This document shows, one piece after another, positions 27,956 to 39,137 of a DNA stretch of 47,535 nt. Every line of letters begins with the position of its first letter. The first letter of the stretch is position 1. The notes below the pieces were generated by a model. The model had not been told where the DNA came from. It worked only from the letters and a program-made list of their open reading frames with translations, and ran no database searches. Source of the DNA: an uncultured Pseudomonadota bacterium (GTDB taxonomy: Bacteria > Pseudomonadota > Gammaproteobacteria > Steroidobacterales > Steroidobacteraceae). Made by a program: the position numbers and the translations under genes. Location of the stretch: positions 1-47,535 of the forward strand of contig CALGVD010000016.1 of NCBI GenBank assembly GCA_937920275.1, read 5' to 3'.

Positions 27956-28017
27956 GCCCGACCTCTCCTTGAGCAAAATGTTGAAAACCTTGACGACCGA
28001 TCGATGCGGGGACGACT

Positions 28018-29169
28018 TCAGCCGCCCGGGCGCAGCATGATACGGACATCCGACCCGATCTGGCGCAAGTCCTGCACCTGCCAAGCCGCCGCGTCCCCGA
28101 GCCGGGCGAGCGGCGGCAACCGGGCGAGCGGTCGGGCGTCGGGGCCGAGCAATCGCGGCGCGAGGTAGACGACGAGCTCATCGACGAGCGCGGCCTCGAG
28201 CAGTGCCCCGGCGAGCGTCGGCCCGGCTTCCACCCAGGCTTCGTTGATCCCCTCGCGGCCCATCCAGGCGAGCGCCTCAGGCAAGGACAACCGTCCTGCC
28301 GCGTCGGCGCCCAAGGGGACGATACGGCCAGGGGCGGGCGTCGCGCTGTCCCCTCGCGCGCCCTCCGCGGCCAAACGCACCACCTCGCCTTCGGCCGCGA
28401 ACACCCGCGCCGACGCCGGGATGCGTAGGCGCGCATCGAGCAACACGCGCAGCGGCGGCCGTGGCGCAAGTCCGGCCGCGCCCACGACCGATCCGATGCC
28501 CTCGGACCCTGCCCTCAGCGAAGACCCGTCGGACGGGCGCGCAGTCAATTCGGGATCGTCGGCGAGCACGGTGGCCGCGGTGCTGAGGATCGCGGCGCTC
28601 TCGGCGCGCCACGCATGCACATCGGCGCGTGCGGCCTCACCGGTGATCCAGCGGCTCTCCCCGGACTCGAGCGCGGTGCGCCCATCGAGGCTCGCAGCGA
28701 GCTTCAGGCGCAGCCATGGACGACCCCGGCGCATGCGGCTGAAGAACCCGAGGTTGAGCGCCTCGCCCTCGGCGGCCATCAGTCCGGTCAACACTTCGAT
28801 GCCAGCCGCGCGCAGCCGCGCTGCGCCCGACCCATCGACCTCGGGGTTCGGGTCACCGCTCGCATAGACCACGCGCTGTACGCCCGCCGCGATCAAGGCG
28901 TCCGTGCAGGGGGGTGTCCGACCATGATGGTTGCAGGGTTCGAGGGTGACGAAGGCCGTGGCACCACGAGCGGCCTCACCCGCTGCACGCAGCGCGAACA
29001 CCTCGGCGTGCGGACCTCCGGCGCGTTGGTGCCAGCCCTCCCCGACGATCCGCTCGCCTTGGACGATGACGCAACCGACCCGCGGGTTCGGCTGGGTGCT
29101 GCGACAACCGAGGGCGGCGAGTTCGAGCGCGCGCGTCATCGCCCGTCGATCGGAGGCGGTACCCATCAT
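28018..29169 (-). CDS. ribD: bifunctional pyrimidine deaminase/reductase
   Basis: RibD carries out the second and third steps of riboflavin synthesis. The 383-residue protein has an N-terminal deaminase domain with zinc ligands in HAEVFAL (H54, E56) and the LEPCNHHGRTPPCTDALI block (C79, C88). The C-terminal reductase domain has LKLAASLDGRTAL and EAGPTLAGALLEAALVDEL. It starts 9 bases after nrdR with tandem ATG codons (29169 and 29166) and no obvious Shine-Dalgarno. The linker in the reductase half (about 205-235) is a little longer than usual. Confidence 0.96.
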   Translation of the reverse strand: MMGTASDRRAMTRALELAALGCRSTQPNPRVGCVIVQGERIVGEGWHQRAGGPHAEVFALRAAGEAARGATAFVTLEPCNHHGRTPPCTDALIAAGVQRVVYASGDPNPEVDGSGAARLRAAGIEVLTGLMAAEGEALNLGFFSRMRRGRPWLRLKLAASLDGRTALESGESRWITGEAARADVHAWRAESAAILSTAATVLADDPELTARPSDGSSLRAGSEGIGSVVGAAGLAPRPPLRVLLDARLRIPASARVFAAEGEVVRLAAEGARGDSATPAPGRIVPLGADAAGRLSLPEALAWMGREGINEAWVEAGPTLAGALLEAALVDELVVYLAPRLLGPDARPLARLPPLARLGDAAAWQVQDLRQIGSDVRIMLRPGG

Positions 29170-29178
29170 GGGCGGGCG

Positions 29179-29751
29179 CTAGTGGCTGCGGCGCGGCGGC
29201 TTGCCGACGACGGGCACCGCGCCTTTCGGGGTCGCCTTGCCGGCGGGATCAGCCTCGCCGCCGAGCAAAGACAACTGACCCGCGAGGGGCTCACGCCGCC
29301 GGCGCGTACGCAGCTTGTCGACCTCGTCGCGGAACGCCTCGATGTCCTGGAAGCTGCGGTACACCGACGCGAAGCGCACATAGGCGACTTCGTCGAGGTG
29401 GCGCAGTTCCTCCATCACGAACTCGCCCACCTGGCGCGAAGCCACCTCGCGCTCACCGAGCGCGCGCAAGCGGTGGGCGATGCGCTCGATGGCGGCTTCG
29501 ATCTTCTCCTGCTCGACCGGACGCTTCTGCAGCGCGCGCAGGATGCCCGCACGCAGCTTCTGCTCGTCGAAGGGCTGGCGTTCGCCATGGCTTTTGATGA
29601 CCAGCGGCATCACGAGCTCGGCGGTCTCGAAGGTGGTGAAGCGCTCGCCGCAGGCGAGGCACTCGCGCCGCCGACGGATCTGCCGACCCTCCGCGGCAAG
29701 CCGTGAGTCGTTGACCTTGGTGTCTTCGTCGCCGCAGAAGGGACAGTGCAT
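29179..29751 (-). CDS. nrdR: transcriptional repressor NrdR
   Basis: NrdR senses ATP/dATP and represses ribonucleotide reductase genes by binding NrdR boxes. The 190-residue protein has a zinc ribbon (C3, C6, C31, C34 in [10 protein letters not shown] and CLACGERF), the FTTFE motif and an ATP-cone domain (about 49-139). The C-terminal tail of about 35 residues after [11 protein letters not shown] is longer than in E. coli. It sits 29 bases after glyA and leads into the rib genes, the usual gammaproteobacterial order. No NrdR box pair is apparent in this window. Confidence 0.96.
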   Translation of the reverse strand: MHCPFCGDEDTKVNDSRLAAEGRQIRRRRECLACGERFTTFETAELVMPLVIKSHGERQPFDEQKLRAGILRALQKRPVEQEKIEAAIERIAHRLRALGEREVASRQVGEFVMEELRHLDEVAYVRFASVYRSFQDIEAFRDEVDKLRTRRRREPLAGQLSLLGGEADPAGKATPKGAVPVVGKPPRRSH

Positions 29752-29780
29752 GGTGTCGCCCCGTCAGCGCCGCGGGCCGC

Positions 29781-31046
29781 TCAGCGACCCGAGGGCTCGT
29801 AGACCGGGAACCGCCGGCACAGCGCCGTGACCTTGTCGCGCACCGCCGCCACAGCCTCGGCGGACCCCTGCGCGTCCAGCACATCGGCGACGAGGTCGGC
29901 GACCTGCTCGACCTCGGCTTCCTTGAAGCCGCGGGTGGTGCAGGCGGGTGTGCCGATGCGGATGCCGCTCGTCACCATCGGCGGACGCGGATCGTTCGGC
30001 ACGGCGTTCTTGTTGACCGTGAGGTGCGCAGCGCCGAGCGCGGCATCGGCTTCCTTGCCGTTGATCGGCTTGTCCGAGAGATCGACCAGGAACAGGTGGT
30101 TGTCGGTGCCGCCCGAGACGATGCGATAGCCACGCTGCTGCAGGCGTGCGCACATGGCGCGGGCGTTGGCCACGACCTGGCGCTGGTAATCTTTGAACTC
30201 GGGTTGCAGGGCCTCGAGGAACGCGACGGCCTTGGCGGCGATGGCGTGCATCAGCGGCCCGCCTTGCGTCCCCGGGAACACCAGCGAGTTGAATTTCTTG
30301 GTCAGCGCATCGTTCGCCCGCGCGAGGATGATGCCGCCGCGCGGACCCCGCAGCGTCTTGTGGGTGGTGCTGGTGACGACATCGGCGTACGGGATCGGGT
30401 TCGGGTAGACGCCCGCCGCCGAGAGCCCCGCGAAGTGCGCCATATCGACATGCAGCAGTGCGCCCGCCTTGTCGGCGATGGCGCGGAAGCGCGGGAAATC
30501 GAGGAAGCGCGAGTAGGCCGAGAACCCCGCGATGATGAGTTTGGGCTTCGCTTCGAGGGCTTGGCGCTCGAGCGCGTCGTAGTCGATCTCACCGTTGTCG
30601 GGACGGATGCCGTACTGCACGGCGTTGTAGAGCTTGCCGGAGAAGTTGACCTTGGCGCCGTGCGTGAGATGGCCGCCGTGATCGAGGCTCATGCCGAGGA
30701 TGGTGTCGCCGGGATTGAGCAGCGCGAGGTAGACCGCGGCGTTGGCCTGCGAGCCGGAGTGCGGTTGGACATTGGCGTAGTCGGCGCCGAAGAGCTGCTT
30801 CGCGCGGTCGATGGCGAGCTGCTCGGCGATATCGACGAATTCGCAACCGCCGTAATAGCGCTTGCCGGGATAGCCTTCGGCATATTTGTTCGTGAGCACG
30901 GACCCTTGCGCTTCGAGTACGCGAGGGCTCGCGTAGTTCTCGGAGGCGATGAGTTCGACGTGGTCTTCCTGACGCACCCGCTCGGCGGCCATCGCGGCGG
31001 CGAGCTCGGGGTCGAATCCTGCGATGGTCATTCGGCTCGGGAACAT
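29781..31046 (-). CDS. glyA: serine hydroxymethyltransferase
   Basis: This PLP enzyme converts serine and THF to glycine and 5,10-methylene-THF, feeding the one-carbon pool. The 421-residue protein has [30 protein letters not shown] and the PLP lysine in [14 protein letters not shown]. The start at 31046 ([15 protein letters not shown]) fits the family and has GAGAG 6 bases upstream. An in-frame ATG at 31076 lies inside the -10 hexamer and would add ten unlikely residues. It heads the glyA-nrdR-rib-nusB-thiL operon. Confidence 0.97.
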   Translation of the reverse strand: MFPSRMTIAGFDPELAAAMAAERVRQEDHVELIASENYASPRVLEAQGSVLTNKYAEGYPGKRYYGGCEFVDIAEQLAIDRAKQLFGADYANVQPHSGSQANAAVYLALLNPGDTILGMSLDHGGHLTHGAKVNFSGKLYNAVQYGIRPDNGEIDYDALERQALEAKPKLIIAGFSAYSRFLDFPRFRAIADKAGALLHVDMAHFAGLSAAGVYPNPIPYADVVTSTTHKTLRGPRGGIILARANDALTKKFNSLVFPGTQGGPLMHAIAAKAVAFLEALQPEFKDYQRQVVANARAMCARLQQRGYRIVSGGTDNHLFLVDLSDKPINGKEADAALGAAHLTVNKNAVPNDPRPPMVTSGIRIGTPACTTRGFKEAEVEQVADLVADVLDAQGSAEAVAAVRDKVTALCRRFPVYEPSGR

Positions 31047-31074
31047 GGACGGCTCTCGGGGCGTGTGAGCGGTC

Positions 31075-31080
31075 ATTCTA
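31075..31080 (-). promoter_or_regulatory. glyA -10 element (TAGAAT)
   Basis: TAGAAT on the minus strand lies 28 bases before the glyA ATG, in the 42-base gap after the deacetylase gene. The predicted start near 31068 leaves a leader of about 22 bases with the GAGAG site. The -35 region is weak. Confidence 0.5.
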
Positions 31081-31088
31081 CCGCAACA

Positions 31089-32036
31089 TCAGCCCGCGCC
31101 GAGGAGACCCTCCACCACCGCGCACCACCCGGCAGCGATGTTGTCCCGGTTGTACCCCCCACCGCCCAAGGCGAGCACCCTGCCGTGCCCCAAGCGCTCA
31201 GCGAGCCGCACCAGATCGCGCGCCGCCCGCCGATGCGCCGCAGGGGTGAACGCCAGATGCGCGAGGGGATCGCCCGCGAGGCTGTCAGCGCCGCATTGCA
31301 GCACGATGAACTCCGGACGCTGTGCCTCGAGAAGCTCGAGCGCGGGACCCCACGCGGCATCGAAAGCCGCGTCATCGGCGCCGGGTGGCAACGGTGCGTT
31401 GTACTTGGTGCCCACCGCCGCGCCACGCCCGGTCTCCTCGGCCGCGCCGGTGCCGGGGTAAAGGTGGCGACCGTCCTCGTGCAGGTCGACGAACGCGACA
31501 TCGGGGTCCTCTTCGAAGGCATAGAACACGCCATCGCCGTGGTGGGCGTCGATGTCCACATAAGCGATGCGCTGCAACCCGTACCGGGCCCGCAGCCACT
31601 CGATGGCGACACCGCAATCATTCAGGGCGCAGAAACCTGCGGCCCCCTTACGGCTTGCGTGATGCAGGCCGGCGATCGGCACGAAGGCATGACGGGCCTC
31701 TGCCCCCATGATCGCCTCGGCGGCGCTCAGCGTCGCACCGACCACATCGGCCGCCGCCTCGTAGACGCCGAGGAAGGCGGGGGTGTCGCCTCCGTCGAGC
31801 CAACCTTGACCGGTCAGCGATCGCTCGCGCAGCAAGGCAAGGTGAGCCGGATCATGGAACAGCGCGAGCTCATCGGGAGTGGCCTCGCGGGTCGTGCCGA
31901 GATGGCAGCGCTGCGACAGGCCGCGGCTGTGGAACTCACGACGGAACGCGCCCTGGCGGTCGGTGCCGAAGGGGTGCCCAGCACCGAACCCGTAACGGGC
32001 CAGGCGCTCATCAGCGATGACCAAGACCTCGGACAT
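31089..32036 (-). CDS. histone deacetylase family protein (AcuC-like deacetylase)
   Basis: The 315-residue protein is a zinc-dependent arginase/deacetylase-fold enzyme. It shows the GHPFGTDR N-terminal motif and the catalytic histidine pair H125-H126 in [18 protein letters not shown]. Zinc ligands D163 and H165 lie in DIDAHHGDG, and the third aspartate is in [19 protein letters not shown] near the C-terminus completes the site. Bacterial members remove acetyl groups from acetyl-lysine proteins or polyamines; the substrate cannot be told here. The start at 32036 is 36 bases from the divergent ettA start. glyA lies downstream in the same direction. Confidence 0.9.
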   Translation of the reverse strand: MSEVLVIADERLARYGFGAGHPFGTDRQGAFRREFHSRGLSQRCHLGTTREATPDELALFHDPAHLALLRERSLTGQGWLDGGDTPAFLGVYEAAADVVGATLSAAEAIMGAEARHAFVPIAGLHHASRKGAAGFCALNDCGVAIEWLRARYGLQRIAYVDIDAHHGDGVFYAFEEDPDVAFVDLHEDGRHLYPGTGAAEETGRGAAVGTKYNAPLPPGADDAAFDAAWGPALELLEAQRPEFIVLQCGADSLAGDPLAHLAFTPAAHRRAARDLVRLAERLGHGRVLALGGGGYNRDNIAAGWCAVVEGLLGAG

Positions 32037-32060
32037 GATGCGGTCGAGCCTAGCACAGGC

Positions 32061-32066
32061 GATAAT
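32061..32066 (+). promoter_or_regulatory. ettA -10 element (GATAAT), leaderless geometry
   Basis: GATAAT ends exactly 6 bases before the ettA ATG (32073). AGGG lies within those bases but only 2 bases from the ATG. The overlapping ATAATA/TATTAT could also serve the divergent deacetylase gene. Confidence 0.5.
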
Positions 32067-32072
32067 AGGGCC

Positions 32073-33746
<1,674 letters not shown>

Positions 33747-33751
33747 TCCGC

Positions 33752-35692
33752 ATGCCCCATTCCATGATGTCCGTGATTTCCGCCCTCTTCTTGGCGCTCG
33801 CCGCATGGGCGGCGACCCCGACCACAGCGGGTACCGTCACGCAGACCGGTACGCCGGCGACCGCACCGGTCTCTCTCGAGGCACTGTTCCGTCCCGCCGA
33901 GTTCGGTACCGTCACGCTCTCGCCGAACGGCAAGCACATCGCCGTGCTCGTCCCCGAGGCCGACCGCACGGCGATGGTGGTCCTCAAGATCGGCAGCCGC
34001 AAACCCGAGTCGCGTTGGGACTTCGGCGAGCGTCAGCACGTCAGCGGCGTCTATTGGGTGAGCGACGAGCGGCTGGTGTTCCGCGTCGCAGAGAAGCTCG
34101 GCAGCCTCGACCGACGCGTCGCCACGCCCGACCTCTATGCCTCGAACATCGACGGCTCCAAGCGCTTCGTCATCCCGAACGGCAACACCTACCAGCTCCT
34201 CGGTCGCGTCGAGGGTGAAGAGAGCCAGCTGTGGATGTCGCGCTCGATCGATCAGGCGTTCCTCTTCAGGATCGACACCCGCAACGGCCGCATCGTGAAT
34301 GAAGCGACTGCTCCGCTCGATTTCGGCGGTTTCGTGCTCGACAACAAAGGCAAGGTCCGTTACGCCTTCGGCGGCAACGAAGACCGGAAGATGCGCACCC
34401 TGCGCCGCGACGGCGATAAGTGGGTGACCGTCCACGAGACCGAAATGGACGGCGGCGATCGGACGCTCATGCCGATCGGCTTCCACCCAGACGACCGTCG
34501 CGTCTACATGCAGGCGAGCGAGAGAGGAGAGCCCTCGCGAGTGGTCCTGCTCGATCCCGAAACCGAACAGAAGACCGAGGTGGCGAGCGACGCAGTGTCA
34601 TCGGCCAACGGTTTCGTGACCACCGGCGATGGCAAGACGCTGCTCGCCGTCCAGTTCGAGCCGGACCGCACTTCGACCAAGATCGTGGAGCCGACGCATC
34701 CCGAGGCGCGGGCGCTCGCGGGCCTCATCAAGGCCTTCCCCAACCACGATATCGAGTTCGGCAACGCTTCCATGGACGGCAAGCTGCGCGTGTTCCGCGC
34801 CTCGAGCGACACCGACCCGGGAAGCTACTATCTGTTCGATGTCGAGAAAGGCGCCGCGACGTTCCTCGTCTCCTCGCGCAGCTGGCTCAAACCGGATCAG
34901 CTCGCACCGATGCGCCCGATCAAGTACACCGCTCGTGACGGTAAGACCATCCACGGCTATCTCACCGCGCCCCGCGGCGTGGCCGCCAAGAACCTGCCGA
35001 TGGTGGTGTTTGTTCACGGCGGCCCGCACGGCCCGCGCGACAGCTGGGGTTTCGACCCGTACGTTCAGGCGATGGCGACCCGTGGCTATGCCGTGCTGCA
35101 GGTCAACTACCGTGGCTCGGGCGGCTACGGCAACGCCTTCGAGAAGGCGGGTTACCGCCAGTGGGGCACGACCATGCAGGACGACCTCACGGACGGCGTG
35201 CGCTGGGCCGCGCAGCAGGGCTATGCGGACCCGAAGCGGGTCTGCATCTTCGGTGGCAGCTACGGCGGCTACGCCGCGCTGATGAGTCCGGTGCGCGAGC
35301 AGGGTCTCTACCGCTGCGCCATCGGCTATGTAGGCGTTTACAGTCTGCCGATGATGACCGAGAAGGGTGATATCCCGAGGCGTGAAGCCGGCCGCAACTA
35401 CCTCAAGCGTGTGCTTCCCGAGAGCGAGGAAGAACGTCGTAGTCAGTCGCCGGCGTACAACATCGACAAACTGAATCTGCCCGTGATGTTGGTGCACGGC
35501 GCGAAGGACGAGCGCGTACCCATCGAGCAGATGGAGTTCCTGATCCGTCAGATGAAGGATGCGGGAAAGGTCCCCGAGACGGTGTTCGTCAAGGAGAAGG
35601 AAGGCCACGGTTTTGTCCGCCCCGAGAACAATGTCGAGATGTTCCAATTGCTGCTAGCTTTCCTCGATCAGCACACGACACCCGTCAACTGA
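33752..35692 (+). CDS. secreted S9-family prolyl oligopeptidase-like peptidase
   Basis: The 646-residue protein has a signal peptide (MPHSMMSVISALFLALAAWAA, cleavage near residue 26), an N-terminal beta-propeller (about 40-390) and a C-terminal alpha/beta-hydrolase domain. The catalytic triad is S503 in GGSYGGYAAL, D586 in GAKDERVP and H619 in KEGHGF. Such DPP4/acylaminoacyl-peptidase-like enzymes cleave small peptides in the periplasm. The ATG has GAGGTG 6 bases upstream, partly inside the ettA stop. It opens the accessory island and is co-oriented with the TPR-sulfotransferase gene 11 bases later; a role in trimming imported peptides is inference. Confidence 0.92.
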   Translation: MPHSMMSVISALFLALAAWAATPTTAGTVTQTGTPATAPVSLEALFRPAEFGTVTLSPNGKHIAVLVPEADRTAMVVLKIGSRKPESRWDFGERQHVSGVYWVSDERLVFRVAEKLGSLDRRVATPDLYASNIDGSKRFVIPNGNTYQLLGRVEGEESQLWMSRSIDQAFLFRIDTRNGRIVNEATAPLDFGGFVLDNKGKVRYAFGGNEDRKMRTLRRDGDKWVTVHETEMDGGDRTLMPIGFHPDDRRVYMQASERGEPSRVVLLDPETEQKTEVASDAVSSANGFVTTGDGKTLLAVQFEPDRTSTKIVEPTHPEARALAGLIKAFPNHDIEFGNASMDGKLRVFRASSDTDPGSYYLFDVEKGAATFLVSSRSWLKPDQLAPMRPIKYTARDGKTIHGYLTAPRGVAAKNLPMVVFVHGGPHGPRDSWGFDPYVQAMATRGYAVLQVNYRGSGGYGNAFEKAGYRQWGTTMQDDLTDGVRWAAQQGYADPKRVCIFGGSYGGYAALMSPVREQGLYRCAIGYVGVYSLPMMTEKGDIPRREAGRNYLKRVLPESEEERRSQSPAYNIDKLNLPVMLVHGAKDERVPIEQMEFLIRQMKDAGKVPETVFVKEKEGHGFVRPENNVEMFQLLLAFLDQHTTPVN

Positions 35693-35703
35693 ACGCGTCC
35701 GGC

Positions 35704-37266
35704 GTGATCGCCCCCGGGGCCATCGAGGAGTTCGACCGACTGCTCGCTTCGGGGGCGTTCGCGGGCGCCACGCGCCAAGCGCTGGACCTGCAGCGGCTGC
35801 AGCCGCGGGGTGCACTGCCCTTGCTGCTGCAGGTCGATGTCGATCTCTGTCAGGGGCGCAACGACGCCGCACGGCGGCTGCTCGCAAAAGCCCTCGGCAG
35901 CGACATCGATGGCCCGCATACTGCATTGCGGCTGATGCAGGTGCTGGACCGGCTCAGCGAGTCGGGGCTGATGATCGAGGTGGCCGGCCAATTGCCGCCG
36001 CCGATGTGGGGCTCAGCCACCCAGCTCGCACAGGCCGCGCATGTGCTGACCGGCGTCGGCGCGTTCGCCTTGGCGCGCCAATACGCGCATGCCGCGGTGG
36101 CCAAGGACGGGCGCAACCCGCCGGCGCTCTACGCCCTCGCCACGCTCGAGACCTTCTACGGCGACCTCGCGGGCGCGGCCGAACTCTGCACCCGGTGTCT
36201 CGCGATCCTGCCCGACGACGCAGGCGCGTTCTGGCTGTTGTCGCGCCTGCGCCAGCCCGGTGGTGGCGTGCGGATCGACCGGCTGCGCTCGCTGCTCGCC
36301 GCCTCAACCTCGGTCGAGGACCGTGTCTGGTACGGCTACGCGCTGCACAACGAGCTGCATGAGCTAGGTGACCACGAGGCGTCCTGGGCGGCGCTCGCTG
36401 AAGCCTGCGCGACCAAGCGTGCGCTGCTGGGCGATGGGATCGGACGATACGGTGATCTGCTCGATGCGCTGCTCGCAGCGGAAGATTGGCCGCAACCCGC
36501 TGCTGCGACGCCGATAGCGGCGGCGCCCGTCGCCTCCTTGCGCGCGGTGTTCGTCATCGGACTGCACCGCTCGGGCACCACGCTGGCGGAACAGGTGCTT
36601 GCCGGCCATCCGTCGGTCGCGGGCGGCGGCGAAACCTACGATATCCGTGCGCAACTGCGGCGCGTGACCCGCCTGCACTATCCGCATGAGCTCGATACAC
36701 GGGTCATCGCACAGCGGCACGCCATCGACTTCCCGGCGCTCGGGCGGCACTACCTGCGCGGCATGAGTTGGCGCGCAGAGGGCAAGCCAGTGGTCACTGA
36801 CAAACTCCCCTCCAACTACCTCAACCTCGGCCTGATCGCGAACGCGCTGCCGGACGCCAGGTTCATCCACCTGCGACGCGACCCGGTGGATGTCGGTTTT
36901 TCGAGCCTGCGCACGCTGTTCTCGCACGCCTGCCCCTATTCCTACGATCCGCTCGATTTCGCACGGCATCATCACCGATACCAGCGGCTGATGGCGCATT
37001 GGCGCCAACGCTTCCCCGACCGGATCCTCGATGTGGACTACGACGACCTCGTGTCCGACCCGGTCGCGACCGCGACACGCATGGCGCGCTTTGTGGGCCT
37101 CGATTTCACGCCGACGATGGTCGCTCTCGAGCAGCGCACGAACGCAGTGGCTACGGCCTCTAGCGTGATGATGCGCGACGGGATACGCCGCGACCGAGGC
37201 AAGGTGTGGGCGCCCTACGCCCGCCGGCTAGCACCGATGATCGAGGCGCTCAGCGCACCTGTTTGA
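35704..37266 (+). CDS. TPR-repeat sulfotransferase
   Basis: The 520-residue protein has an N-terminal alpha-helical TPR-like region (about 1-265), an Ala/Pro linker (265-280) and a C-terminal PAPS-dependent sulfotransferase domain. The 5'-phosphosulfate loop is GLHRSGTTLAEQVLAGHP (from residue 286) and the 3'-phosphate motif is HLRRDPVDVGFSS. The substrate is unknown; relatives with this fusion are common near TonB receptors and 2OG oxygenases, and tyrosine or small-molecule sulfation are both conceivable. No transmembrane segment or signal is visible, so it is cytosolic. The start is a GTG with no clear Shine-Dalgarno, 11 bases after the peptidase, so coupling is likely. Its end overlaps the convergent gene by 17 bases. 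Confidence 0.88.
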   Translation: MIAPGAIEEFDRLLASGAFAGATRQALDLQRLQPRGALPLLLQVDVDLCQGRNDAARRLLAKALGSDIDGPHTALRLMQVLDRLSESGLMIEVAGQLPPPMWGSATQLAQAAHVLTGVGAFALARQYAHAAVAKDGRNPPALYALATLETFYGDLAGAAELCTRCLAILPDDAGAFWLLSRLRQPGGGVRIDRLRSLLAASTSVEDRVWYGYALHNELHELGDHEASWAALAEACATKRALLGDGIGRYGDLLDALLAAEDWPQPAAATPIAAAPVASLRAVFVIGLHRSGTTLAEQVLAGHPSVAGGGETYDIRAQLRRVTRLHYPHELDTRVIAQRHAIDFPALGRHYLRGMSWRAEGKPVVTDKLPSNYLNLGLIANALPDARFIHLRRDPVDVGFSSLRTLFSHACPYSYDPLDFARHHHRYQRLMAHWRQRFPDRILDVDYDDLVSDPVATATRMARFVGLDFTPTMVALEQRTNAVATASSVMMRDGIRRDRGKVWAPYARRLAPMIEALSAPV

Positions 37267-37816
37267 CGCCGATCCAACGGCCGGTGTCCACCAATGTCAT
37301 GCGGTGCATCCCGAACATGCCTCGCTTTATGTTGACGCGGGTATCGCTGCCCCGGTATTGGTAGCGACCGTCCATGCGCTGCTGCCAGATCTGCCCGTTC
37401 TCCATCTCGAAGAAGGTGCGGCCGGTCCAGCCGTCGAACTTGGAGACGATGCGGGTCTCGATGTTGACATCAGGGCCCCAATCGAGAGGACCCGGTTGCG
37501 GCGGCGCGGCGACGGGCGCAGCGGCGACCACCGTGGCCGCCGCCGCCGGCGCAGCCACCACCGGTGCGACGGTAGTGGCGGTCGAGGTAGGCACGGCGGG
37601 AGCCACGGCAGGCGCCGACTGCGGCACGCGCTCACGGATCCAGCGGTAGAGCGTCTCGCGCTCGGCCTCGCTCAATTTGTCGAGTCCCGCGCCCTGTACC
37701 ACCTCAGGCGGAACCGGCGGCGGCTCAGCAGCGCGCGCGGCCGCGGCCCCGGTCAAGGCCAAAGCGAGCATCGACAGGATCGCGAACCGTAGAAGGCGGC
37801 GGAAGAGGTGGGGCAT
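37250..37816 (-). CDS. secreted protein of unknown function
   Basis: The 188-residue protein has a signal peptide (residues 1-29, ending AAARAAEP) and a short helical segment (LSEAERETLYRWIRERVP). A long Ala/Pro/Val/Thr linker (about 66-110) and a C-terminal beta-rich domain of about 75 residues follow. That domain contains FDGWTGRTFFEMENGQIWQQ, then RVNIKRGMFGMHRM and a final VDTGRWIGVKQVR. I recognise this ENGQ-W-Q pattern only as a recurring module of uncharacterised exported proteins; no enzyme motif is visible. It follows the aspartyl hydroxylase gene by 4 bases and has GGAG upstream, so the two are probably co-transcribed. Confidence 0.75.
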   Translation of the reverse strand: MPHLFRRLLRFAILSMLALALTGAAAARAAEPPPVPPEVVQGAGLDKLSEAERETLYRWIRERVPQSAPAVAPAVPTSTATTVAPVVAAPAAAATVVAAAPVAAPPQPGPLDWGPDVNIETRIVSKFDGWTGRTFFEMENGQIWQQRMDGRYQYRGSDTRVNIKRGMFGMHRMTLVDTGRWIGVKQVR

Positions 37817-37820
37817 GGCT

Positions 37821-39056
37821 TCAAACTCCGGGTGGCACAGGCTCGCCGAGCAGTTCCCGCTCGAATGCAGCGGTCGTCACGAGCACTGCGCTGAACGCGG
37901 CGCGCTCGGGCGGGGTCAGATGCGGGTTCCAAACATCGAAAATGAGCACCACGCGACGCTGGTCGCTGCCGTTCCAGGCCTCGTGGTCGAAAGTATCGTC
38001 GAAGAACATCAGCCGCCCTTCGTGCCACTCGCGCCGGTCGTCGCCGACCCGAAGATGGCCGCAGTCGGGCGGCACGATGAGTGGTAGATGCACGACCAGT
38101 CGGCCGTTGACGCTGCCACGGTGCGAGGGGATCAGTGTCTTCGGCTTGAGCACGGAAAACATGATCTCCGGCCCATAACCCGGCACCGCATGCAGATCAG
38201 GCACGGCGAAGATGGTACTCGCGGTGACCGGACAGGTGGCGATGGCATCCTCGCGCCGGGCGCCGTCGCGCACGAGATGCAGAGTCGACCAGTCGGTGGA
38301 ATTGTTGACGCCCTTCCAGACCCGCGCCTCCGGCGTGCCGTCGGCGTGCTGCACATAGGGCTCGAATCCGCTCTTGCGCGCCATCGCCTCGCGCAGCTCC
38401 GCACGGATCGCGTCGGTGGCGCTCTCGACCTCATGAGCCCAAGGGAAGTCCTCGCGCTCGAAGAAGGTGCGCGGCGGCAGACCTGGGACATAGAAGAGCC
38501 CGGGCCGCCAGCGCGGATGATCGTATCGCAGCGGCTTACGACCAGTGAACATGTCGACCGCCGGTTCCAAGCGACCGACCGACGCACCTCCATGCTCGCG
38601 CGCCACACGCTGCAGTTCGGTCGAGAGTTCCCCGTAGAGAGTCTCACCGAGGAAGCGCGAACCCCTCGCCAACAACTGCCGTACCTCGGGCGGGATCGCC
38701 TCAGCCGGCATCCTCTGCATGAGGCGATCCGCGCGCAGATAGGCGCCTGCGGTGGGGCGCGTCCGTCCCGCGAGCTCGTGGATCACGCCTTGGTAGAGCC
38801 AGGCATGCACGAAACGCGGCTCGCGCGCGCAGGCGGCCTCCAACTGCACGAGGCTGTCGTCCCACCGCTGCTGCTCGTAGAGCGCCATCGCCAGACCGAA
38901 GTGGTCCTGCGGGTCGGGACGCGGCCGGTCGACGAGCTCGCGGAAACGGGCCTCGGCATCCGTGAAGTCGCGGCGCTGCAGCGCCCCGAAAGCGGCGTCC
39001 CGCGCCTGCGCCGCTCTTGCGCCATCCTTCAGCCGTCCGGTCTCGATGCCCTGCAT
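37821..39056 (-). CDS. TPR-repeat aspartyl/asparaginyl beta-hydroxylase-like dioxygenase
   Basis: The 411-residue protein has a TPR-like helical N-terminus (about 15-150) and a C-terminal AspH-type 2-oxoglutarate/Fe(II) dioxygenase domain (about 200-380). Iron-binding histidines are H312 in IPSHRGSVNGRL and H358 in DDTFDHEAWN; the family uses two histidines without the usual aspartate, as here. The arginine of RRVVLIFDVWNPHL should bind 2-oxoglutarate. Members hydroxylate Asp/Asn residues of proteins, or free or peptide-bound amino acids. The ATG at 39056 is 81 bases from the divergent second oxygenase gene. An earlier in-frame start is not supported by a ribosome site. No signal peptide, so cytosolic. 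Confidence 0.9.
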   Translation of the reverse strand: MQGIETGRLKDGARAAQARDAAFGALQRRDFTDAEARFRELVDRPRPDPQDHFGLAMALYEQQRWDDSLVQLEAACAREPRFVHAWLYQGVIHELAGRTRPTAGAYLRADRLMQRMPAEAIPPEVRQLLARGSRFLGETLYGELSTELQRVAREHGGASVGRLEPAVDMFTGRKPLRYDHPRWRPGLFYVPGLPPRTFFEREDFPWAHEVESATDAIRAELREAMARKSGFEPYVQHADGTPEARVWKGVNNSTDWSTLHLVRDGARREDAIATCPVTASTIFAVPDLHAVPGYGPEIMFSVLKPKTLIPSHRGSVNGRLVVHLPLIVPPDCGHLRVGDDRREWHEGRLMFFDDTFDHEAWNGSDQRRVVLIFDVWNPHLTPPERAAFSAVLVTTAAFERELLGEPVPPGV

Positions 39057-39096
39057 GGTCGCGCGCCCGTGGGTCGTGGTAGAGGGGTGACTGAGA

Positions 39097-39102
39097 TACA
39101 AT
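39097..39102 (+). promoter_or_regulatory. -10 element (TACAAT) upstream of the 2OG oxygenase gene
   Basis: TACAAT lies 35 bases before the ATG at 39138, giving a leader of about 29 bases with AAGGGA at 39127-39132. The -35 region is weak. It sits in the 81-base gap between the divergent oxygenase genes. Confidence 0.5.
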
Positions 39103-39137
39103 CCGCAGCTTAAACCCGCACTCAGCAAGGGACAACA

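Noticed and set aside
27956-28017. Possible FMN riboswitch before ribE
   Set aside because: The 62-base spacer is too short for the aptamer, and no RFN-element blocks are visible here or upstream of ribD.
30024-32072. A 680-codon in-frame extension upstream of ettA
   Set aside because: It is antisense to glyA and the deacetylase, and the EttA family starts at [13 protein letters not shown] (32073). The extra sequence has no recognisable domain.
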